Source of the DNA: Pseudomonas sp.
GTDB lineage: Bacteria; Pseudomonadota; Gammaproteobacteria; Pseudomonadales; Pseudomonadaceae
Reading direction: 5' to 3'
Length of the DNA stretch: 53,817 bases
Assembly: GCA_016763285.1 (NCBI GenBank)
Contig: JAESUC010000197.1
Span: 1 to 53,817, forward strand
The notes under the pieces are model-generated. The model worked only from the letters and a program-made list of their open reading frames with translations. It searched no databases and was not told the DNA's origin. The position numbers were made by a program, and so were the translations under genes. Position 1 is the stretch's first letter. Each line of letters starts with the position of its first letter. Shown here piece by piece: positions 18,176-29,913 of this stretch.

Positions 18176-20665
18176 ATGTCAGCTGTCCATTCATCGTTCT
18201 TTGGTCGTCTGCGCTTTGGTCTGCTGCGCCGTCTGCTCTATCTCTGGGCTCGATCCGACAGCATCGGCAACAGCGGAACCAACCTGCATCTGGATCCTGA
18301 TCAGCCAATCGTCTACGTGCTGCCCTATCGCTCACTGTCGGACCTGATGGTGCTGGACCGCGAATGCGTCAGGGCCGGGCTGCCCCGCCCCGTTCGTGCG
18401 CCGCATGGGTCGCTGGAGGAAAGCGAATCCCACGTCTTTCTCAGCAATGCCAAAGCCTGGGTAGGCCGGCCGGATCCGAGAAACCAGTCCCCTCGACTGC
18501 TCAGGACACTGGAGGCGGTAGAGACGCACCACTGCCCTGAAGTCCAACTGGTACCGGTGAGTGTGTTCTGGGGCCAGTCGCCGGATGTGGAGTCCTCTGC
18601 TCTCAAGCTGCTCTTTGCCTACAACTGGACTGTGACCGGGCGCTTGCGCAAGCTGCTGGCGATCGTGCTGCACGGCCGCAAGATTCGTGTTCATTTCGGA
18701 CGCAGCCTGTCCCTGCGCGAACTGGTGCACGAAGATCTGGGCAGCGAACGCAATCTGCGTCGGATCAATCGCCTGCTGCGTGTGCATTTCCGCCAGCAAC
18801 GCGGCGCGGTAGTCGGCCCCGACCTCTCCCATCGCCGCACGTTGCTCAAGGGCTTGTTGCAGTCCCCTCAGGTCAAGCATGCAATCGCCCAGGAGGCGCA
18901 GGAACGTGATATCCACATCGCCAAGGCGCACAAGGAAGCAGCACGCTATGCCAACGAAATTGCCTCGGACTTTACCTACAGCATTATCCGCTTCCTCGAG
19001 GTCGTGCTCTCGTGGTTCTGGAACAAGTTGTACGATGGCATCCGCATCAACCACATAGAGCGGGTCCAGCACATCGCACCCGGCAACGAAATCATCTATG
19101 TGCCGTGCCATCGTAGTCACATCGATTATCTGCTGCTGTCCTACGTGTTATTCCAGAACAATCTGACGCCGCCCCACATCGCCGCGGGTATCAATCTCGA
19201 CATGCCGGTAGTGGGCAGCATCCTGCGACGCGGCGGCGCCTTTTTCATGCGCCGCACGTTCCGCGGCAACCAGCTGTATACAGCGGTGTTCAACGAGTAC
19301 CTGCACACCTTGTTCAGCCGCGGCTTTCCAACCGAATATTTCATCGAAGGCGGCCGCTCACGTACAGGTCGCACATTGAACCCCAAAGCCGGCATGCTTT
19401 CGATCACCTTGCGCAGCTACCTGCGCTCCTCACGCCGGCCGATTGTTTTCGTTCCCGTGTACATCGGCTATGAGCGCGTGCTGGAAGGCCGTACCTATCT
19501 GGGCGAACTACGCGGGCAGGAAAAAAAGAAGGAATCCTTCTTCGATCTGTTCCGGGTTCTCTCGGCGTTGAAGCTTCGATTTGGTCGGGTAGCCGTCAAT
19601 TTTGGCGAACCGGTGCCACTCAATGGCTTTCTCGGCAGGGTACAGCCGGGCTGGCGTCAGCAAAGCTATGGCCCGGATTACCGCCCGACCTGGCTGCCTG
19701 CTGCCACCGACCAGCTCGCCAGCACTCTGGCCAGCGCCATCAACGCAGCCTGCGATGTCAACCCGGTCAACCTGATCGCCCTTTCGATGCTCTCCACTAC
19801 CCGTTTGGCACTGGATGAGCCTGCTCTGCTGAGGGTCCTGCAAAGCTATAGCACGCTGCTGCGGCGAGTTCCCTACAGCACCAGTGTGACCTTGCCCGAG
19901 ATGGATGGGGCAGAGCTGATCCACTACGTTGAGAGCATGGGCATGATCGGGCGCCAGTCCGACGCCCTGGGTGAGATTCTCTATCTGGACGAGCCCCAGG
20001 CGGTCCTGATGACCTACTACCGCAACAACGTTCTGCACCTGGTTGCGCTGCCCGCGCTGATTGCCTGTCTTTTCCTGAATAACGCCCGTATGAGTCGCGA
20101 GCAGATCATCCGCCTGGTCACAGCGATCTATCCGTACCTGCAAGGTGAATTATTCCTGAAATGGCATACCGAGGAACTGCCGGAGGTGATCGGCACATGG
20201 ATAGACGGGCTGGTAGCGGAAGGTCTGTTACAGGACACTGCCGATCAGATTGTCCGCCCGGACACCAGCTCCGGCGAGTTCGTGCTGCTGACCCTGCTGG
20301 CCCGCAGCATCCTGCAGACCCTGGAACGCTTCTACATGGCCTCGGCCCTGTTGTTCAGCAATCCCAACGGTAGCCTCACGGCAGAGGAGCTTGAGGCGCT
20401 GTGCTCGGTCATGGCCCAGCGGCTGTCGATCCTGCATGGGCTCAATGCACCCGAGTTCTTCGACAAGACCCTGTTCCGCCAGTTCATCCAGCGCCTGAAT
20501 GAAATGCAGGTGCTGACCCGCGATGAACAGGGCCTGCTCAGCTACTCGCCGGATATGGAAGATATTGCCGAAAACACCGCCAGACGCGTTCTGAGCGCGG
20601 AAATAAGACTGTCGATCAGGCAGGTCGCGCGGGCATCGACGCCCAACCTGTCGCCCCGAACCTAA
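18176..20665 (+). CDS. plsB: Glycerol-3-phosphate 1-O-acyltransferase
   Basis: Inner-membrane enzyme that acylates sn-glycerol 3-phosphate, the first step of phospholipid synthesis. The 829 residues (E. coli 807) carry the acyltransferase block [11 protein letters not shown] with H312 and D317, block [16 protein letters not shown] and block [17 protein letters not shown]. The start is the ATG at 18176 ([12 protein letters not shown]), which has AGGAA at good spacing; an in-frame ATG at 18128 adds 16 residues with no support. It is monocistronic between divergent and convergent neighbours. Confidence 0.96.
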   Translation: MSAVHSSFFGRLRFGLLRRLLYLWARSDSIGNSGTNLHLDPDQPIVYVLPYRSLSDLMVLDRECVRAGLPRPVRAPHGSLEESESHVFLSNAKAWVGRPDPRNQSPRLLRTLEAVETHHCPEVQLVPVSVFWGQSPDVESSALKLLFAYNWTVTGRLRKLLAIVLHGRKIRVHFGRSLSLRELVHEDLGSERNLRRINRLLRVHFRQQRGAVVGPDLSHRRTLLKGLLQSPQVKHAIAQEAQERDIHIAKAHKEAARYANEIASDFTYSIIRFLEVVLSWFWNKLYDGIRINHIERVQHIAPGNEIIYVPCHRSHIDYLLLSYVLFQNNLTPPHIAAGINLDMPVVGSILRRGGAFFMRRTFRGNQLYTAVFNEYLHTLFSRGFPTEYFIEGGRSRTGRTLNPKAGMLSITLRSYLRSSRRPIVFVPVYIGYERVLEGRTYLGELRGQEKKKESFFDLFRVLSALKLRFGRVAVNFGEPVPLNGFLGRVQPGWRQQSYGPDYRPTWLPAATDQLASTLASAINAACDVNPVNLIALSMLSTTRLALDEPALLRVLQSYSTLLRRVPYSTSVTLPEMDGAELIHYVESMGMIGRQSDALGEILYLDEPQAVLMTYYRNNVLHLVALPALIACLFLNNARMSREQIIRLVTAIYPYLQGELFLKWHTEELPEVIGTWIDGLVAEGLLQDTADQIVRPDTSSGEFVLLTLLARSILQTLERFYMASALLFSNPNGSLTAEELEALCSVMAQRLSILHGLNAPEFFDKTLFRQFIQRLNEMQVLTRDEQGLLSYSPDMEDIAENTARRVLSAEIRLSIRQVARASTPNLSPRT

Positions 20666-20735
20666 CAGCCTGCCGGCTGAGAAATGAGCAGATCCGGCTT
20701 TTCCGCAGTAGAACAGACCTGAGCCAGACAGGCTG

Positions 20736-21524
20736 CTAGAGCTTGCGGATGCCATATATATCGTAGCGGCTGGACTGACCACTCAGTTCGGCACTGGGCT
20801 TGTGGCCGGCTATGGCAGGTGCCTTGCGTGGGCGCTTGACGGCTACCCGGTGACTGGCCAGCGCCAGGGCGGCGGCGAGCAGCGCGGGGGCATCCAGATC
20901 ATCCCCGGCCAGGGGACGAAACACCCGCATCTCCTTTTTGACCAGGGCCGACTTGTCCCGGTGGGGAAACATCGGATCGAGGTGAACCACCTGGGGGATG
21001 GGTTCATTCCAGTCCGCCATGGTGACGATGGCATCGGCCTGGATCAGACGCATCCGCCCGACAATTTCGGCTGTCTCTCCGCCGGCCAGTCTGGCCCGCT
21101 CCAGACCATCAGCAAGTAGCGCAGCAATCACCGGCTGGCGCTCGATCATGATTACCTGGCAACCCAGGGCAGCGAGCACGAAGGCATCGCGGCCCAGTCC
21201 GGCGGTGGCATCCAGCACGCTGGGGCGCAGCGACCCGCGCAATCCCGCCGCCCGCGCCACCATCTGCCCTGCCCCGCCGCCATACAGGCGCCGATGGGCC
21301 AACGCGCCCTCGGCAAAATCGACACGCACCGGACCAGGCGCATCGGCCCCCATGGCCTGCAACTGCAATCCCGTTTCACCCACCTGCAGCAATAGCCCTG
21401 CTTCCAGGCGGTCCGGCGCCAGCAAGGGCACATCCAATTGCACAGCCAGCGACTCAGCGCGGCCCTGGAATGCGGACTCGAGCCAGGTTACGGCGACATC
21501 ATGGGAAACAGACAATGCGGTCAA
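20736..21524 (-). CDS. rsmJ: 16S rRNA (guanine(1516)-N(2))-methyltransferase
   Basis: SAM-dependent enzyme that makes m2G1516 in 16S rRNA. The 262-residue protein shows the RsmJ signature set: SAM loop [19 protein letters not shown] near residues 104-122, the acidic [12 protein letters not shown], and the catalytic-region [19 protein letters not shown]. The C-terminal KRPRKAPAI and SSRYDIYGI are also typical. It is convergent with plsB; no U-rich terminator is evident in the 70-base gap. Confidence 0.94.
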   Translation of the reverse strand: MTALSVSHDVAVTWLESAFQGRAESLAVQLDVPLLAPDRLEAGLLLQVGETGLQLQAMGADAPGPVRVDFAEGALAHRRLYGGGAGQMVARAAGLRGSLRPSVLDATAGLGRDAFVLAALGCQVIMIERQPVIAALLADGLERARLAGGETAEIVGRMRLIQADAIVTMADWNEPIPQVVHLDPMFPHRDKSALVKKEMRVFRPLAGDDLDAPALLAAALALASHRVAVKRPRKAPAIAGHKPSAELSGQSSRYDIYGIRKL

Positions 21525-21554
21525 GGTAGAGCACCGGGGCGGTCGGAGGAGCCG

Positions 21555-21869
21555 TCAGGCAAACAGATCGATACCGAAGATACCCTCGGCCTCGTCACTG
21601 ACAGAGAGGCTGGCGGTGGACTGATAGCTGGCCAGGGCCTGGTTGCTGCGACCATAGACGGGCTCGAGACTCTCACGACGGGCCGGAATGTACTCGGCGT
21701 TGGCACTGGAGGGGTTGACCGTGCGAGGAGCGAGCGCACGCGATGGCTCGACCGGAGCGGCCTGGGCAGTCTGACCGGCGCGCGCGGGCTCGCTGTTGGC
21801 CGGCGGGACCACAGGTCGCGAGCTGCGCTCGGGAAGCGCAGAGAATGGGATATAGCCATCCAGACGCAT
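21555..21869 (-). CDS. Hypothetical protein, disordered, 104 residues
   Basis: I recognise no domain. The sequence is rich in P, A, S and R, with no predicted fold except a short N-terminal motif (MRLDGYIPFSALPERS) and a C-terminal hydrophobic end (GIFGIDLFA). CTGGAG precedes the ATG at 21869 and codon use matches neighbours, so it is probably a real gene. It lies between tsaB and rsmJ. Conserved termini with a disordered middle would suggest peptide motifs that bind partners, but this is inference. Confidence 0.7.
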   Translation of the reverse strand: MRLDGYIPFSALPERSSRPVVPPANSEPARAGQTAQAAPVEPSRALAPRTVNPSSANAEYIPARRESLEPVYGRSNQALASYQSTASLSVSDEAEGIFGIDLFA

Positions 21870-21927
21870 GGGTAGACTCCAGGGGATACGACTGAAAGAT
21901 TATCCTGACTGCCGGGAAAACGCAAAG

Positions 21928-22602
21928 TCAGCCGACGGACCGCGGTGTGGCTACCTTGTCGCGCAGATAGACCGGCTGTGCATCGGCGGCGTCGAGCACA
22001 TCCCCCGCCTGCCAGCGAGGCAATGCCAGGCTGAGCAGATCGCGGGCATCGGGCAGCATCTGCGGCCAACTGCGGGCGACCTTGAGGCCCATCCGTTCGG
22101 CGTATTGCCAGCCGGTCCCGGCGCCATCCATGGCTCCAGTCAGCTCGCCAGCTGACACGGCCTCCGGCGCACTGACGGCCTCCTGCCCCACCAACTCCAT
22201 GACCTCAGCCTTGAGCTGGTAACAACCCCAGTAGACTTCATCCATACGCGCATCTATGGCGGCACAGACCTGATGCGTCTGGTGCTCACGGTAGGCACGC
22301 TGGGCCAGGGCGGCCAGGTTGGACACGGCTATAACCGGCTTGCCGGTGGCAAACGCCAGCCCCTGGACCATGCCAGTGGCGATCCGCACACCGGTAAAGG
22401 CGCCGGGCCCGCGACCGAACACCAGGGCATCCACCTGGGCCAGGGGAAGACCGGCTTCATCGAGCAGCTCATCGATCATCGGCAACAACCGCACGGCATG
22501 CATGCGCGGGATGACCTCGAATCGATGAATTGTCCGGCCTTGATGCAACAGGGCCGCCGAGCAGGCCTCGGTGGCGGTATCCAGAGCGAGCAACGTAGTC
22601 AT
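21928..22602 (-). CDS. tsaB: tRNA threonylcarbamoyladenosine biosynthesis protein TsaB
   Basis: ASKHA-fold partner of TsaD in the TsaBDE complex that transfers threonylcarbamoyl to A37 of ANN-decoding tRNAs. The 224 residues show LLALDTATEACSAAL at the N-terminus, the H-x3-LLPMIDELL helix and FGRGPGAFTGVRIATGMVQG, all typical of TsaB. It follows adk after a terminator and so may have its own promoter. tcdA, which acts on the product t6A, is at 7259-8071. Confidence 0.95.
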   Translation of the reverse strand: MTTLLALDTATEACSAALLHQGRTIHRFEVIPRMHAVRLLPMIDELLDEAGLPLAQVDALVFGRGPGAFTGVRIATGMVQGLAFATGKPVIAVSNLAALAQRAYREHQTHQVCAAIDARMDEVYWGCYQLKAEVMELVGQEAVSAPEAVSAGELTGAMDGAGTGWQYAERMGLKVARSWPQMLPDARDLLSLALPRWQAGDVLDAADAQPVYLRDKVATPRSVG

Positions 22603-22645
22603 GGCATGGCTTTCGGAAAAGAGTCGGAGTGCTATCGGCGTACTT

Positions 22646-22679
22646 TAAAAATGCTGGCCGTCAGACGTAGCTGCGGCCA
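22646..22679 (-). terminator. Intrinsic terminator after adk
   Basis: On the minus strand TGGCCG (22679-22674) pairs with CGGCCA (22660-22655); CAG/CTG extends the stem inward. A T-run (22651-22646) follows. It lies between the adk stop and the tsaB start. Confidence 0.75.
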
Positions 22680-22712
22680 TGGAGAGGTCGCCTGCGGGGG
22701 CGACCCGAACCA

Positions 22713-23372
<660 letters not shown>

Positions 23373-23580
23373 CTAATCTAACTGAAATCGGGCCACCGGA
23401 GGCTGACCGCCCCCGGCTGGCAAACGCCCGCACCTGTGCCCACGCATCCCCGCACCGGTGCCAACGCATCGTGTTCATCGCAGGCCCACGGCATGCGAAA
23501 AGGGCGTTCAACATACACTTACAACCTCGCATGCACAAGGTGGACCATGGTATCAGTGCGTCCCGCGGCGTGCGGGCCCC

Positions 23581-26220
23581 TCAGCCGGTATTACGCATAC
23601 CCGCAGCGATCCCGGCAACGGTGACCAGCAATGCCCGCTCAAGGTCCGGGTCGATGTTCTGGCCCTGCGATCGAGTGCGTCCCATCAGCTCGGCCTGCAG
23701 CAGATGCAGGGGATCGGTGTAGGGATTACGCACCGCCACGGACTCGAGCAAGGCCGGGTTATGCGCCAGCAACTGCTCGGTCTCGCGCAGCTTGAGTACC
23801 GCTGCGGTTGCCTCCTGCAACGCTGCCCGCAGTTTCGCCCCCAAAGGCCACAGGTCCGGGCTGGCCAGCCGTTCCTCGTAAAAGCGGGAGATGCTCGCGT
23901 CAGCCTTGGCCAGAACCATCTCGAGCATCTCTATACGCGCGCGGAAAAACGGCCACTGATCCATCATCAGCCGCAGACGTTGCTGCTCCCCGGCATTCAT
24001 CGCTTCCATCAGTGCCTGACCCGCGCCGAGCCAGGCTGGCAACATCAGCCGGGTCTGGGTCCAGGCGAAGATCCAGGGAATGGCGCGCAGGCTCTCGATG
24101 CCCCCCTGGCTCCTGCGCTTGGCCGGCCGGCTTCCGAGCGGCAGGCGCGCCAGCTCCTGCTCCGGAGTGGCCTGGCGGAAATACTCGACAAACTGCGGCT
24201 CGTCCCTGACCACACTGCGGTACACCACCACCGAACGGTCCGCGAGCCGCTGCATGGTGTCGCGCCAGGCAGGCTCGGGTGCGGGCGGCGGCAACAGACT
24301 GGCTTCCAGCACGGCGCTGGTATACAGCTGCAGACTCTGCACTGCGATGGCTGGCAGACCGTACTTGAAGCGGATCATTTCGCCCTGTTCGGTCACGCGG
24401 AACTGGCCGTTCACCGAGCCAGGGGGCTGAGACAGGATCGCCATGTGCGCCGGGGCGCCGCCGCGACCGACGGTACCGCCGCGCCCATGGAACAGGCGCA
24501 ACCGAACCTGGTGTTTGGCCGCGACGGCAACCAGCGCCTCCTGGGCACGGTACTGGGCCCAGCCGGCGGCCAGCGTGCCGGCGTCCTTGGCTGAATCCGA
24601 ATAGCCGATCATCACTTCCTGCTCGTCACCGGCGATATCCCGGTAGCCCTGCATGCCGAGCAAGCTGTCGATCGCCGGGGCGCCGTTGTCCAGGTCTGCC
24701 AGGGTCTCGAACAGCGGCACCACACGCATCGGCCAGCGCACCCCGGTTTCCTTGAGCAGCAGTTTGACGGCCAGCACATCCGAGGGGCTGGAGGCCATGG
24801 AAATAACGTAGGAGCCGAGCAGTTCCTCAGGCTGGGTAGCGATGATCCTGCAGGTGTCGAGCACCTCCTCGACATCGGCAGAGGGTTCCCAGTCCGGCGG
24901 CAGCAGTGGACGGCGGTTGGCCAGCTCGCGCAACAGGAATGCACAACGCTGGTCCTCGTCCCAGTCGCGGTAGCTGCCCAGCTGGAGGTACTCGGTCAGT
25001 TCCGCAAGCACATCGGCATGGCGCCCGGCGTCCTGGCGAATATCCAGCCGCACCAGTCCCAGGCCGAACGCATTCACCCGGCGCAGCGTATCCAGCAGCG
25101 GCCCGTTGGCAATCAGCTCCATGCCCTGTTCGATCAGCGAGGCGTGGCAATCCTCCAGCGGTCGACGCAACGCCTCGAGACTGCATAGTACCGCCTCGTC
25201 AGCGGGCAGATCTTCGTTGAGTGCACGCTCCGCCCAGTCCCGGGTGGCCTGCAGCCGCTCGCGCAGCCGCTTGAGCAGGGCACGATAGGGCTCATCAACC
25301 GGCCCGGTCTGTTCCAGTACCCGGGCGCTGGCCGCCTGCATCGACAGCTGGTTGCCCAACGCTTCCACATCCCGCAGATACAGGTCAGCGGCCATCCAGC
25401 GTCCCAACAGCAGAACCTCACGGGTGACCGGAGCGGTCACGTTGGGATTGCCATCGCGGTCGCCGCCCATCCAGGAGCCGATGCGTACCGGTGCCGTACG
25501 GGGAGCCAGTGGCGCCCCGGTGGCCGCTTGCACCTCGGCGTCCAGCTGGCGCAGATAGGTTGGAATCGCCGACCAGAGTGAGTGCTCGATGACGGCAAAG
25601 CCCCACTTCGCTTCGTCCACCGGCGTAGGCCGATTACGGCGAATCTCGTCGGTATGCCAGGCTTCACTGATCAGCCGGGCCAGGTCTTCACGTACGCTGG
25701 CCTGCTCGGCGCTGCTCAGGTCATCATGGTCACGTCGGGCCAGGGCATCGGCAATCGCATCATACTTCTGGATCAATGTACGCCGGGTCACTTCGGTAGG
25801 GTGGGCGGTCAGCACCAGCTCGATATCCAGCGCCTCGACGTGGCGGCGAATGCTGGCGCCGTCCATGCCGCTTGCCTGCAGACGCTGCAGCAGTTCGCTG
25901 ACACACCGCTGCTCGAAACGGACCGGCTCATCGGCACGCTGGCGGCGGTTACGGTGATATTGCTCGGCGATATTGGCCAGATTGAGGAACTGGTTGAAGG
26001 CGCGGCACACCGGCAGCAACTGGTTGTCCGGCAGATCGTGGAGCGCCGCCAGGAGGGCCTCGTGGGCCGCCTTGTCACTGCTGCGGCCCTGCTTCGCGCC
26101 CAGTCGTATGCGCTCGATGCGCTGCAGAAAGGGTTCGCCGAGCTGCGCCTGAATCGTCTGTCCGAGTAGCTCGCCCAGCTCGTGTACATCCTCGCGCAGG
26201 CGCGCGTCTATCTCTGCCAT
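23581..26220 (-). CDS. ppc: Phosphoenolpyruvate carboxylase
   Basis: Fixes bicarbonate onto PEP to give oxaloacetate, feeding the TCA cycle. The catalytic histidine region [12 protein letters not shown], the [15 protein letters not shown] loop and the glycine-rich [12 protein letters not shown] are all present, and the C-terminus ends RNTG like other PEPCs. I took the ATG at 26220 ([11 protein letters not shown], 879 residues) with GGAG well placed upstream; an ATG 14 codons earlier has no family support. It appears monocistronic, with adk 220 bases downstream. Confidence 0.96.
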   Translation of the reverse strand: MAEIDARLREDVHELGELLGQTIQAQLGEPFLQRIERIRLGAKQGRSSDKAAHEALLAALHDLPDNQLLPVCRAFNQFLNLANIAEQYHRNRRQRADEPVRFEQRCVSELLQRLQASGMDGASIRRHVEALDIELVLTAHPTEVTRRTLIQKYDAIADALARRDHDDLSSAEQASVREDLARLISEAWHTDEIRRNRPTPVDEAKWGFAVIEHSLWSAIPTYLRQLDAEVQAATGAPLAPRTAPVRIGSWMGGDRDGNPNVTAPVTREVLLLGRWMAADLYLRDVEALGNQLSMQAASARVLEQTGPVDEPYRALLKRLRERLQATRDWAERALNEDLPADEAVLCSLEALRRPLEDCHASLIEQGMELIANGPLLDTLRRVNAFGLGLVRLDIRQDAGRHADVLAELTEYLQLGSYRDWDEDQRCAFLLRELANRRPLLPPDWEPSADVEEVLDTCRIIATQPEELLGSYVISMASSPSDVLAVKLLLKETGVRWPMRVVPLFETLADLDNGAPAIDSLLGMQGYRDIAGDEQEVMIGYSDSAKDAGTLAAGWAQYRAQEALVAVAAKHQVRLRLFHGRGGTVGRGGAPAHMAILSQPPGSVNGQFRVTEQGEMIRFKYGLPAIAVQSLQLYTSAVLEASLLPPPAPEPAWRDTMQRLADRSVVVYRSVVRDEPQFVEYFRQATPEQELARLPLGSRPAKRRSQGGIESLRAIPWIFAWTQTRLMLPAWLGAGQALMEAMNAGEQQRLRLMMDQWPFFRARIEMLEMVLAKADASISRFYEERLASPDLWPLGAKLRAALQEATAAVLKLRETEQLLAHNPALLESVAVRNPYTDPLHLLQAELMGRTRSQGQNIDPDLERALLVTVAGIAAGMRNTG

Positions 26221-26413
26221 GTCCGTTCTCCGATGATCTCGATATTCACAGCATGCTGGCACGGAGCCCTGCCTGACAAGGGGGAGTCCGCCGCGCCAGC
26301 GTGCAAGGGATTGTACTGAAAGAAACGCACCCGCCCCGTGCAGGGGCCAATCATTGGACTATGCTGGAAATATCGCCACAAGCGAAGCCATACAGAAATA
26401 GTTGGGAGATAAC

Positions 26414-26755
26414 ATGAAGATCCGTGAACTTGCCCAAGAATGGGAACGCAACGCCAAGGGAGCCATTACCCATAGCACCTACCAGGTTCAGCTGCCCCTG
26501 GAGGATGCAGCCCGCCTGGCCGCGTTGCAGGAGATGTACCCCAGACGGCATGTCGAAGAATTGATCACCGACCTGCTCTCCTGCGCCCTCGAGGAGCTGG
26601 AGGCCAGCCTGCCCTACAAACCCGGGGACGAGGTCGTCGCCGTGGACGAGATGGGCGATCCGTTGTACGCCGATGCCGGGATGACGCCGCGGTTTCTGGA
26701 GCTGAGCAAGAAGCATCTGCATGAGCTTCAGGACCGCCAGGACAAAAGCGCATAA
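26414..26755 (+). CDS. Conserved hypothetical protein, 113 residues
   Basis: I do not recognise a named function. The ATG at 26414 (MKIRELAQEWERN) has GGGAG at ideal distance, making it better than the in-frame ATG at 26402. It is a small soluble acidic protein. Residues 20-60 resemble a short helical DNA- or protein-binding segment (LPLEDAARLAALQEMYPRRH), followed by YKPGDEVVAVDEMGDPLYAD. It is alone on the plus strand between ppc (divergent) and mazG (convergent). Confidence 0.82.
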   Translation: MKIRELAQEWERNAKGAITHSTYQVQLPLEDAARLAALQEMYPRRHVEELITDLLSCALEELEASLPYKPGDEVVAVDEMGDPLYADAGMTPRFLELSKKHLHELQDRQDKSA

Positions 26756-26797
26756 TCGCATCCGAGCAACCGCAGGACGGGCTCGGATCCCTGCGAT
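26755..26797. terminator. Hairpin between convergent genes (possible terminator)
   Basis: ATCCGAGC (26760-26767) pairs with GCTCGGAT (26781-26788), and flanking ATCGCA/TGCGAT extend it. No U-run follows on either strand, so intrinsic termination would be weak. Confidence 0.4.
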
Positions 26798-27615
26798 CAG
26801 AGCCCGCTTTGCTTGGCTGCATCCCACAGCTGGTCCAGGCGTACCAGGTCGGTCTGCTCCACCTCGGCACCCTCGCTGGCCAGCTGTCGTTCGATAAACC
26901 GGAAACGCCGCTCGAATTTCTCGTTACCTGCCCGCAGGGCGCTCTCGGCATCGACGTCCAGATGCCGCGCCAGATTGACCACCGCAAACAGCAGGTCGCC
27001 CATTTCGGCAGCCACCTCCTCATGCCGCCCCAGGGCAAGGGCTCCACGAACCTCGTCGAGCTCCTCGGCAATCTTTTCCAGCACGGGCCCCGGCTCGGCC
27101 CAGTCAAATCCGGCCCGCGAGGCCCGCTTCTGCAGCTTGTGCGCCCGACTCAGTGCCGGCAACGCACGGGGAACATCATCAAGCAGTGACAACTGCTCGG
27201 GCTCTGAGGATCGTTCGGCCCGTTCCTCGGCCTTGATCTCCTCCCACCGCTGCTTGACCTGATCGGCCCCGAGGGACAATGCGCCCGGAGGCGTCCGCAG
27301 ATTGCCGTCGGGAAAGACATGGGGGTGGCGGCGGACCAGTTTGCGGGTAACGCCGTCAACCACGCGGTCCCAGTCGAAGAGACCCTCCTCACGGCCGAGC
27401 TGCGCATAATAGACGACCTGAAACAGCAGATCGCCCAGCTCGCCGGTCAGTTGCGGAAAGTCCCCCTCGGCAATCGCATCGGCGACTTCGTAGGCTTCTT
27501 CCAGGGTATGCGGAACAATGCTCTGGAAATTCTGCTCGAGGTCCCATGGGCAACCGTGCTGCGGATCGCGCAGGCGTTCCATCAGATACAGCAGGTCGTC
27601 GATCCGGTAGCTCAC
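26797..27615 (-). CDS. mazG: Nucleoside triphosphate pyrophosphohydrolase
   Basis: Hydrolyses NTPs and dNTPs to the monophosphates, sanitising the pool. Two MazG repeats are visible: an N-terminal one with CPWDLEQ, LEEAYEVADAI and GELGDLLFQVV, and a C-terminal one with EKIAEELDEVRGAL and EMGDLLFAVVNLARHL. The EExxD-type metal sites are intact in both. The start is GTG at 27615, overlapping the relA stop as GTGA. In E. coli MazG is linked to relA and (p)ppGpp; the coupling here fits. Confidence 0.95.
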   Translation of the reverse strand: MSYRIDDLLYLMERLRDPQHGCPWDLEQNFQSIVPHTLEEAYEVADAIAEGDFPQLTGELGDLLFQVVYYAQLGREEGLFDWDRVVDGVTRKLVRRHPHVFPDGNLRTPPGALSLGADQVKQRWEEIKAEERAERSSEPEQLSLLDDVPRALPALSRAHKLQKRASRAGFDWAEPGPVLEKIAEELDEVRGALALGRHEEVAAEMGDLLFAVVNLARHLDVDAESALRAGNEKFERRFRFIERQLASEGAEVEQTDLVRLDQLWDAAKQSGL

Positions 27616-29861
27616 GCGCGGTTTTCCTTGCGATTGCGGCGCGCCTCGATGATGTTCGGCAGTTGACTGATGCGCGCCAACAGTCGCCCAAGCATGTTGA
27701 TATTGGGTACTTCGACGGTCAGCAACATGGCCGCGTAGTTGTCGTCCTTGTTGGTCCGGGTACTGACCTCGAGCACGTTGATCTTGTCGTTGGCCAGCAT
27801 CTGCGAGACGTCGCGCAACAGGCCCGAACGATCATAGGCCTTGATGAAGATCTCGACCGGGTAGGTCTGGACCCGCTCGCTGCCCCAGCTGACTTCGATC
27901 AGCCGGTCGGAATCACGATCCTGCAGCTGCATGGCCGTGGCGCAGTCGGCCCGATGGACGGTGACGCCACGCCCGAGGGTGATGTAACCGGTAATCGGAT
28001 CACCCGGTACCGGCTGACAGCAACCGGCCAGTTGGGTCAACAGATTGCCCACGCCCTGGATGAAGATGTCTCCCCGCCGCCCCGGCTTGCTCGGGCGCTT
28101 GGGGATCAGCTCCAGCTGCTCGCTGTGGCTGTCCGGCTCGATCAGCTGCTGGGCCACATTGACCACGTGCATCAGCCTGATGTCACCCGAGCCCACCGCG
28201 GCAAACAGGTCTTCCTGACTGCGAATGCCCAGCTTGTCGATCAGATGGGCGTAATCTGCGCCATTGAGCGCCAGACGCGTCAGCTCGCGGTCCAGCATCA
28301 GCTTGCCGGCCTGGACGTTCTGCTCCCGTGCCTGCTGCTTGAACCAGTGCTGCACCTTGGCCCGCGCCCGCGAAGTATTGACGTAGCCCAGATTGGGATT
28401 GAGCCAGTCACGACTCGGGCCGCTCTGCTTGCCGGTAATGATCTCGACCTGCTCTCCGGTCTGCAGCACATAACTCAACGGCACGATGCGGCCGTTGACC
28501 TTGGCGCCGCGGCAGCTGTGACCTATCTCGGTATGCACCCGGTAGGCGAAATCCAGCGGCGTGGCTCCCTTGGGCACGTCCAGGACATGACCGTCAGGGG
28601 TAAACAGATAAATCCGGTCGGGCTCGAAATCCACCCGCAATTGCTCGGCCAGGCCGCCGATATCGCCCATTTCCTCGTGCCATTCAAGCACCTGGCGCAA
28701 CCAGGCGATCTTGTCCTCATAGGCAGTGGAAGAGGAACTGCCGGCATCCGTGCCCTTGTAACGCCAGTGCGCACAGACGCCCAGCTCCGCTTCCTCGTGC
28801 ATGGCCTGGGTGCGAATCTGCACTTCCAGCACCTTGCCACTGGGCCCGACCACGGCTGTGTGCAGGGAGCGGTAACCGTTCTCCTTGGGATTGGCGATGT
28901 AATCATCAAACTCGTTGGGGATGTGCCGCCAGAGGCTGTGCACTATGCCCAGGGAGGTATAGCAATCGCGCACCAGCGGCACCAGCACGCGTACGGCACG
29001 CACGTCGTACACCTGGCTGAAATCGATATTCTTGCGGCGCATCTTGCGCCAGATCGAATAGATATGTTTTGCCCGCCCGGTGATTTCCGCCTCGATACCG
29101 GCCTCTTCCAGCTGTTCACGCAGCTGGGTCATGACATCGTCAATGTATTCCTGACGATCCAGACGCCGCTCATCCAGCAGGTTGGCAATCTGCTTGTATT
29201 GCAGCGGCTCGATATAACGGAAGGAGAGATCCTCGAGCTCCCACTTGATATGTCCGATGCCCAGCCGGTGCGCCAATGGCGCATAGATGTCGAACACCTC
29301 ACGGGCCACGCGATAACGCTTCTCTTCCGGCGCGTCCTTGACGGCACGGATCGCGCAGGTACGCTCTGCCAGCTTGATCAGCGCCACGCGCACGTCGTCC
29401 ACCATGGTGACCAGCATCTTGCGCAGGTTCTCGACCTGGGACTGGGAGCTGAACGCCGCCGCCTTGGACGGGTTCTGTGACACGCTGATCGCCGCCATGC
29501 GCTGCACACCATCGACCAGCCCTGCCACCACTGCCCCGAAGCGTCGCTCCACCGCTGGCAGGTCCGTCTTGCGTTCCCGCACGGCCCGGTAGATAACGGC
29601 CGCAACCAGCGAATCCTGGTCGAGCTTCAGCTCGGCCAGAATTTCCGCCATCTCCAGGCCGGTGGTGTAGCTGCTCGCGCCCTCGGCCCAGATATTTTCC
29701 GCCGCGATGGCTTCCTGCTCAAGCTGCAGGGCCCATTCGCAGGCTTCACGGAGGACCTGTGGCGAAGACAGGCTCACCCGTTGATCGATGCGATCGATCC
29801 AGGCGTCGATATCGACACTGCCATCGCCGTTGGTGGGGTACTGAGCCCTGACCTGTACCAT
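27612..29861 (-). CDS. relA: GTP pyrophosphokinase, (p)ppGpp synthetase I
   Basis: Ribosome-associated synthetase of the stringent alarmone. The 749 residues (E. coli 744) contain a degenerate hydrolase domain (no HD pair near 70-150), a synthetase domain with IYSIWRKMRRKNIDF and the RelA-type EFDD motif at 317-320 (SpoT has RxKD there), then a TGS domain (YLFTPDGHVLDVPKG), a zinc-finger-like region with CCQPVPGD, and a C-terminal ACT domain. It is therefore predicted to be synthesis-only. It is part of cysM-rlmD-relA-mazG. Confidence 0.97.
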   Translation of the reverse strand: MVQVRAQYPTNGDGSVDIDAWIDRIDQRVSLSSPQVLREACEWALQLEQEAIAAENIWAEGASSYTTGLEMAEILAELKLDQDSLVAAVIYRAVRERKTDLPAVERRFGAVVAGLVDGVQRMAAISVSQNPSKAAAFSSQSQVENLRKMLVTMVDDVRVALIKLAERTCAIRAVKDAPEEKRYRVAREVFDIYAPLAHRLGIGHIKWELEDLSFRYIEPLQYKQIANLLDERRLDRQEYIDDVMTQLREQLEEAGIEAEITGRAKHIYSIWRKMRRKNIDFSQVYDVRAVRVLVPLVRDCYTSLGIVHSLWRHIPNEFDDYIANPKENGYRSLHTAVVGPSGKVLEVQIRTQAMHEEAELGVCAHWRYKGTDAGSSSSTAYEDKIAWLRQVLEWHEEMGDIGGLAEQLRVDFEPDRIYLFTPDGHVLDVPKGATPLDFAYRVHTEIGHSCRGAKVNGRIVPLSYVLQTGEQVEIITGKQSGPSRDWLNPNLGYVNTSRARAKVQHWFKQQAREQNVQAGKLMLDRELTRLALNGADYAHLIDKLGIRSQEDLFAAVGSGDIRLMHVVNVAQQLIEPDSHSEQLELIPKRPSKPGRRGDIFIQGVGNLLTQLAGCCQPVPGDPITGYITLGRGVTVHRADCATAMQLQDRDSDRLIEVSWGSERVQTYPVEIFIKAYDRSGLLRDVSQMLANDKINVLEVSTRTNKDDNYAAMLLTVEVPNINMLGRLLARISQLPNIIEARRNRKENRA

Positions 29862-29913
29862 TACGCCAGATTCCCTGATTCATGCGGATTCTTAGACACG
29901 TTTCTTCACTCTT

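Noticed and set aside
20666-20735. CAGCCTG/CAGGCTG repeats after plsB as a terminator
   Set aside because: The arms are only 7 bases and far apart, with no T-run.
27546-29480. A 644-codon plus-strand frame opposite relA
   Set aside because: relA is complete with all domains; the antisense frame has no domain signature.
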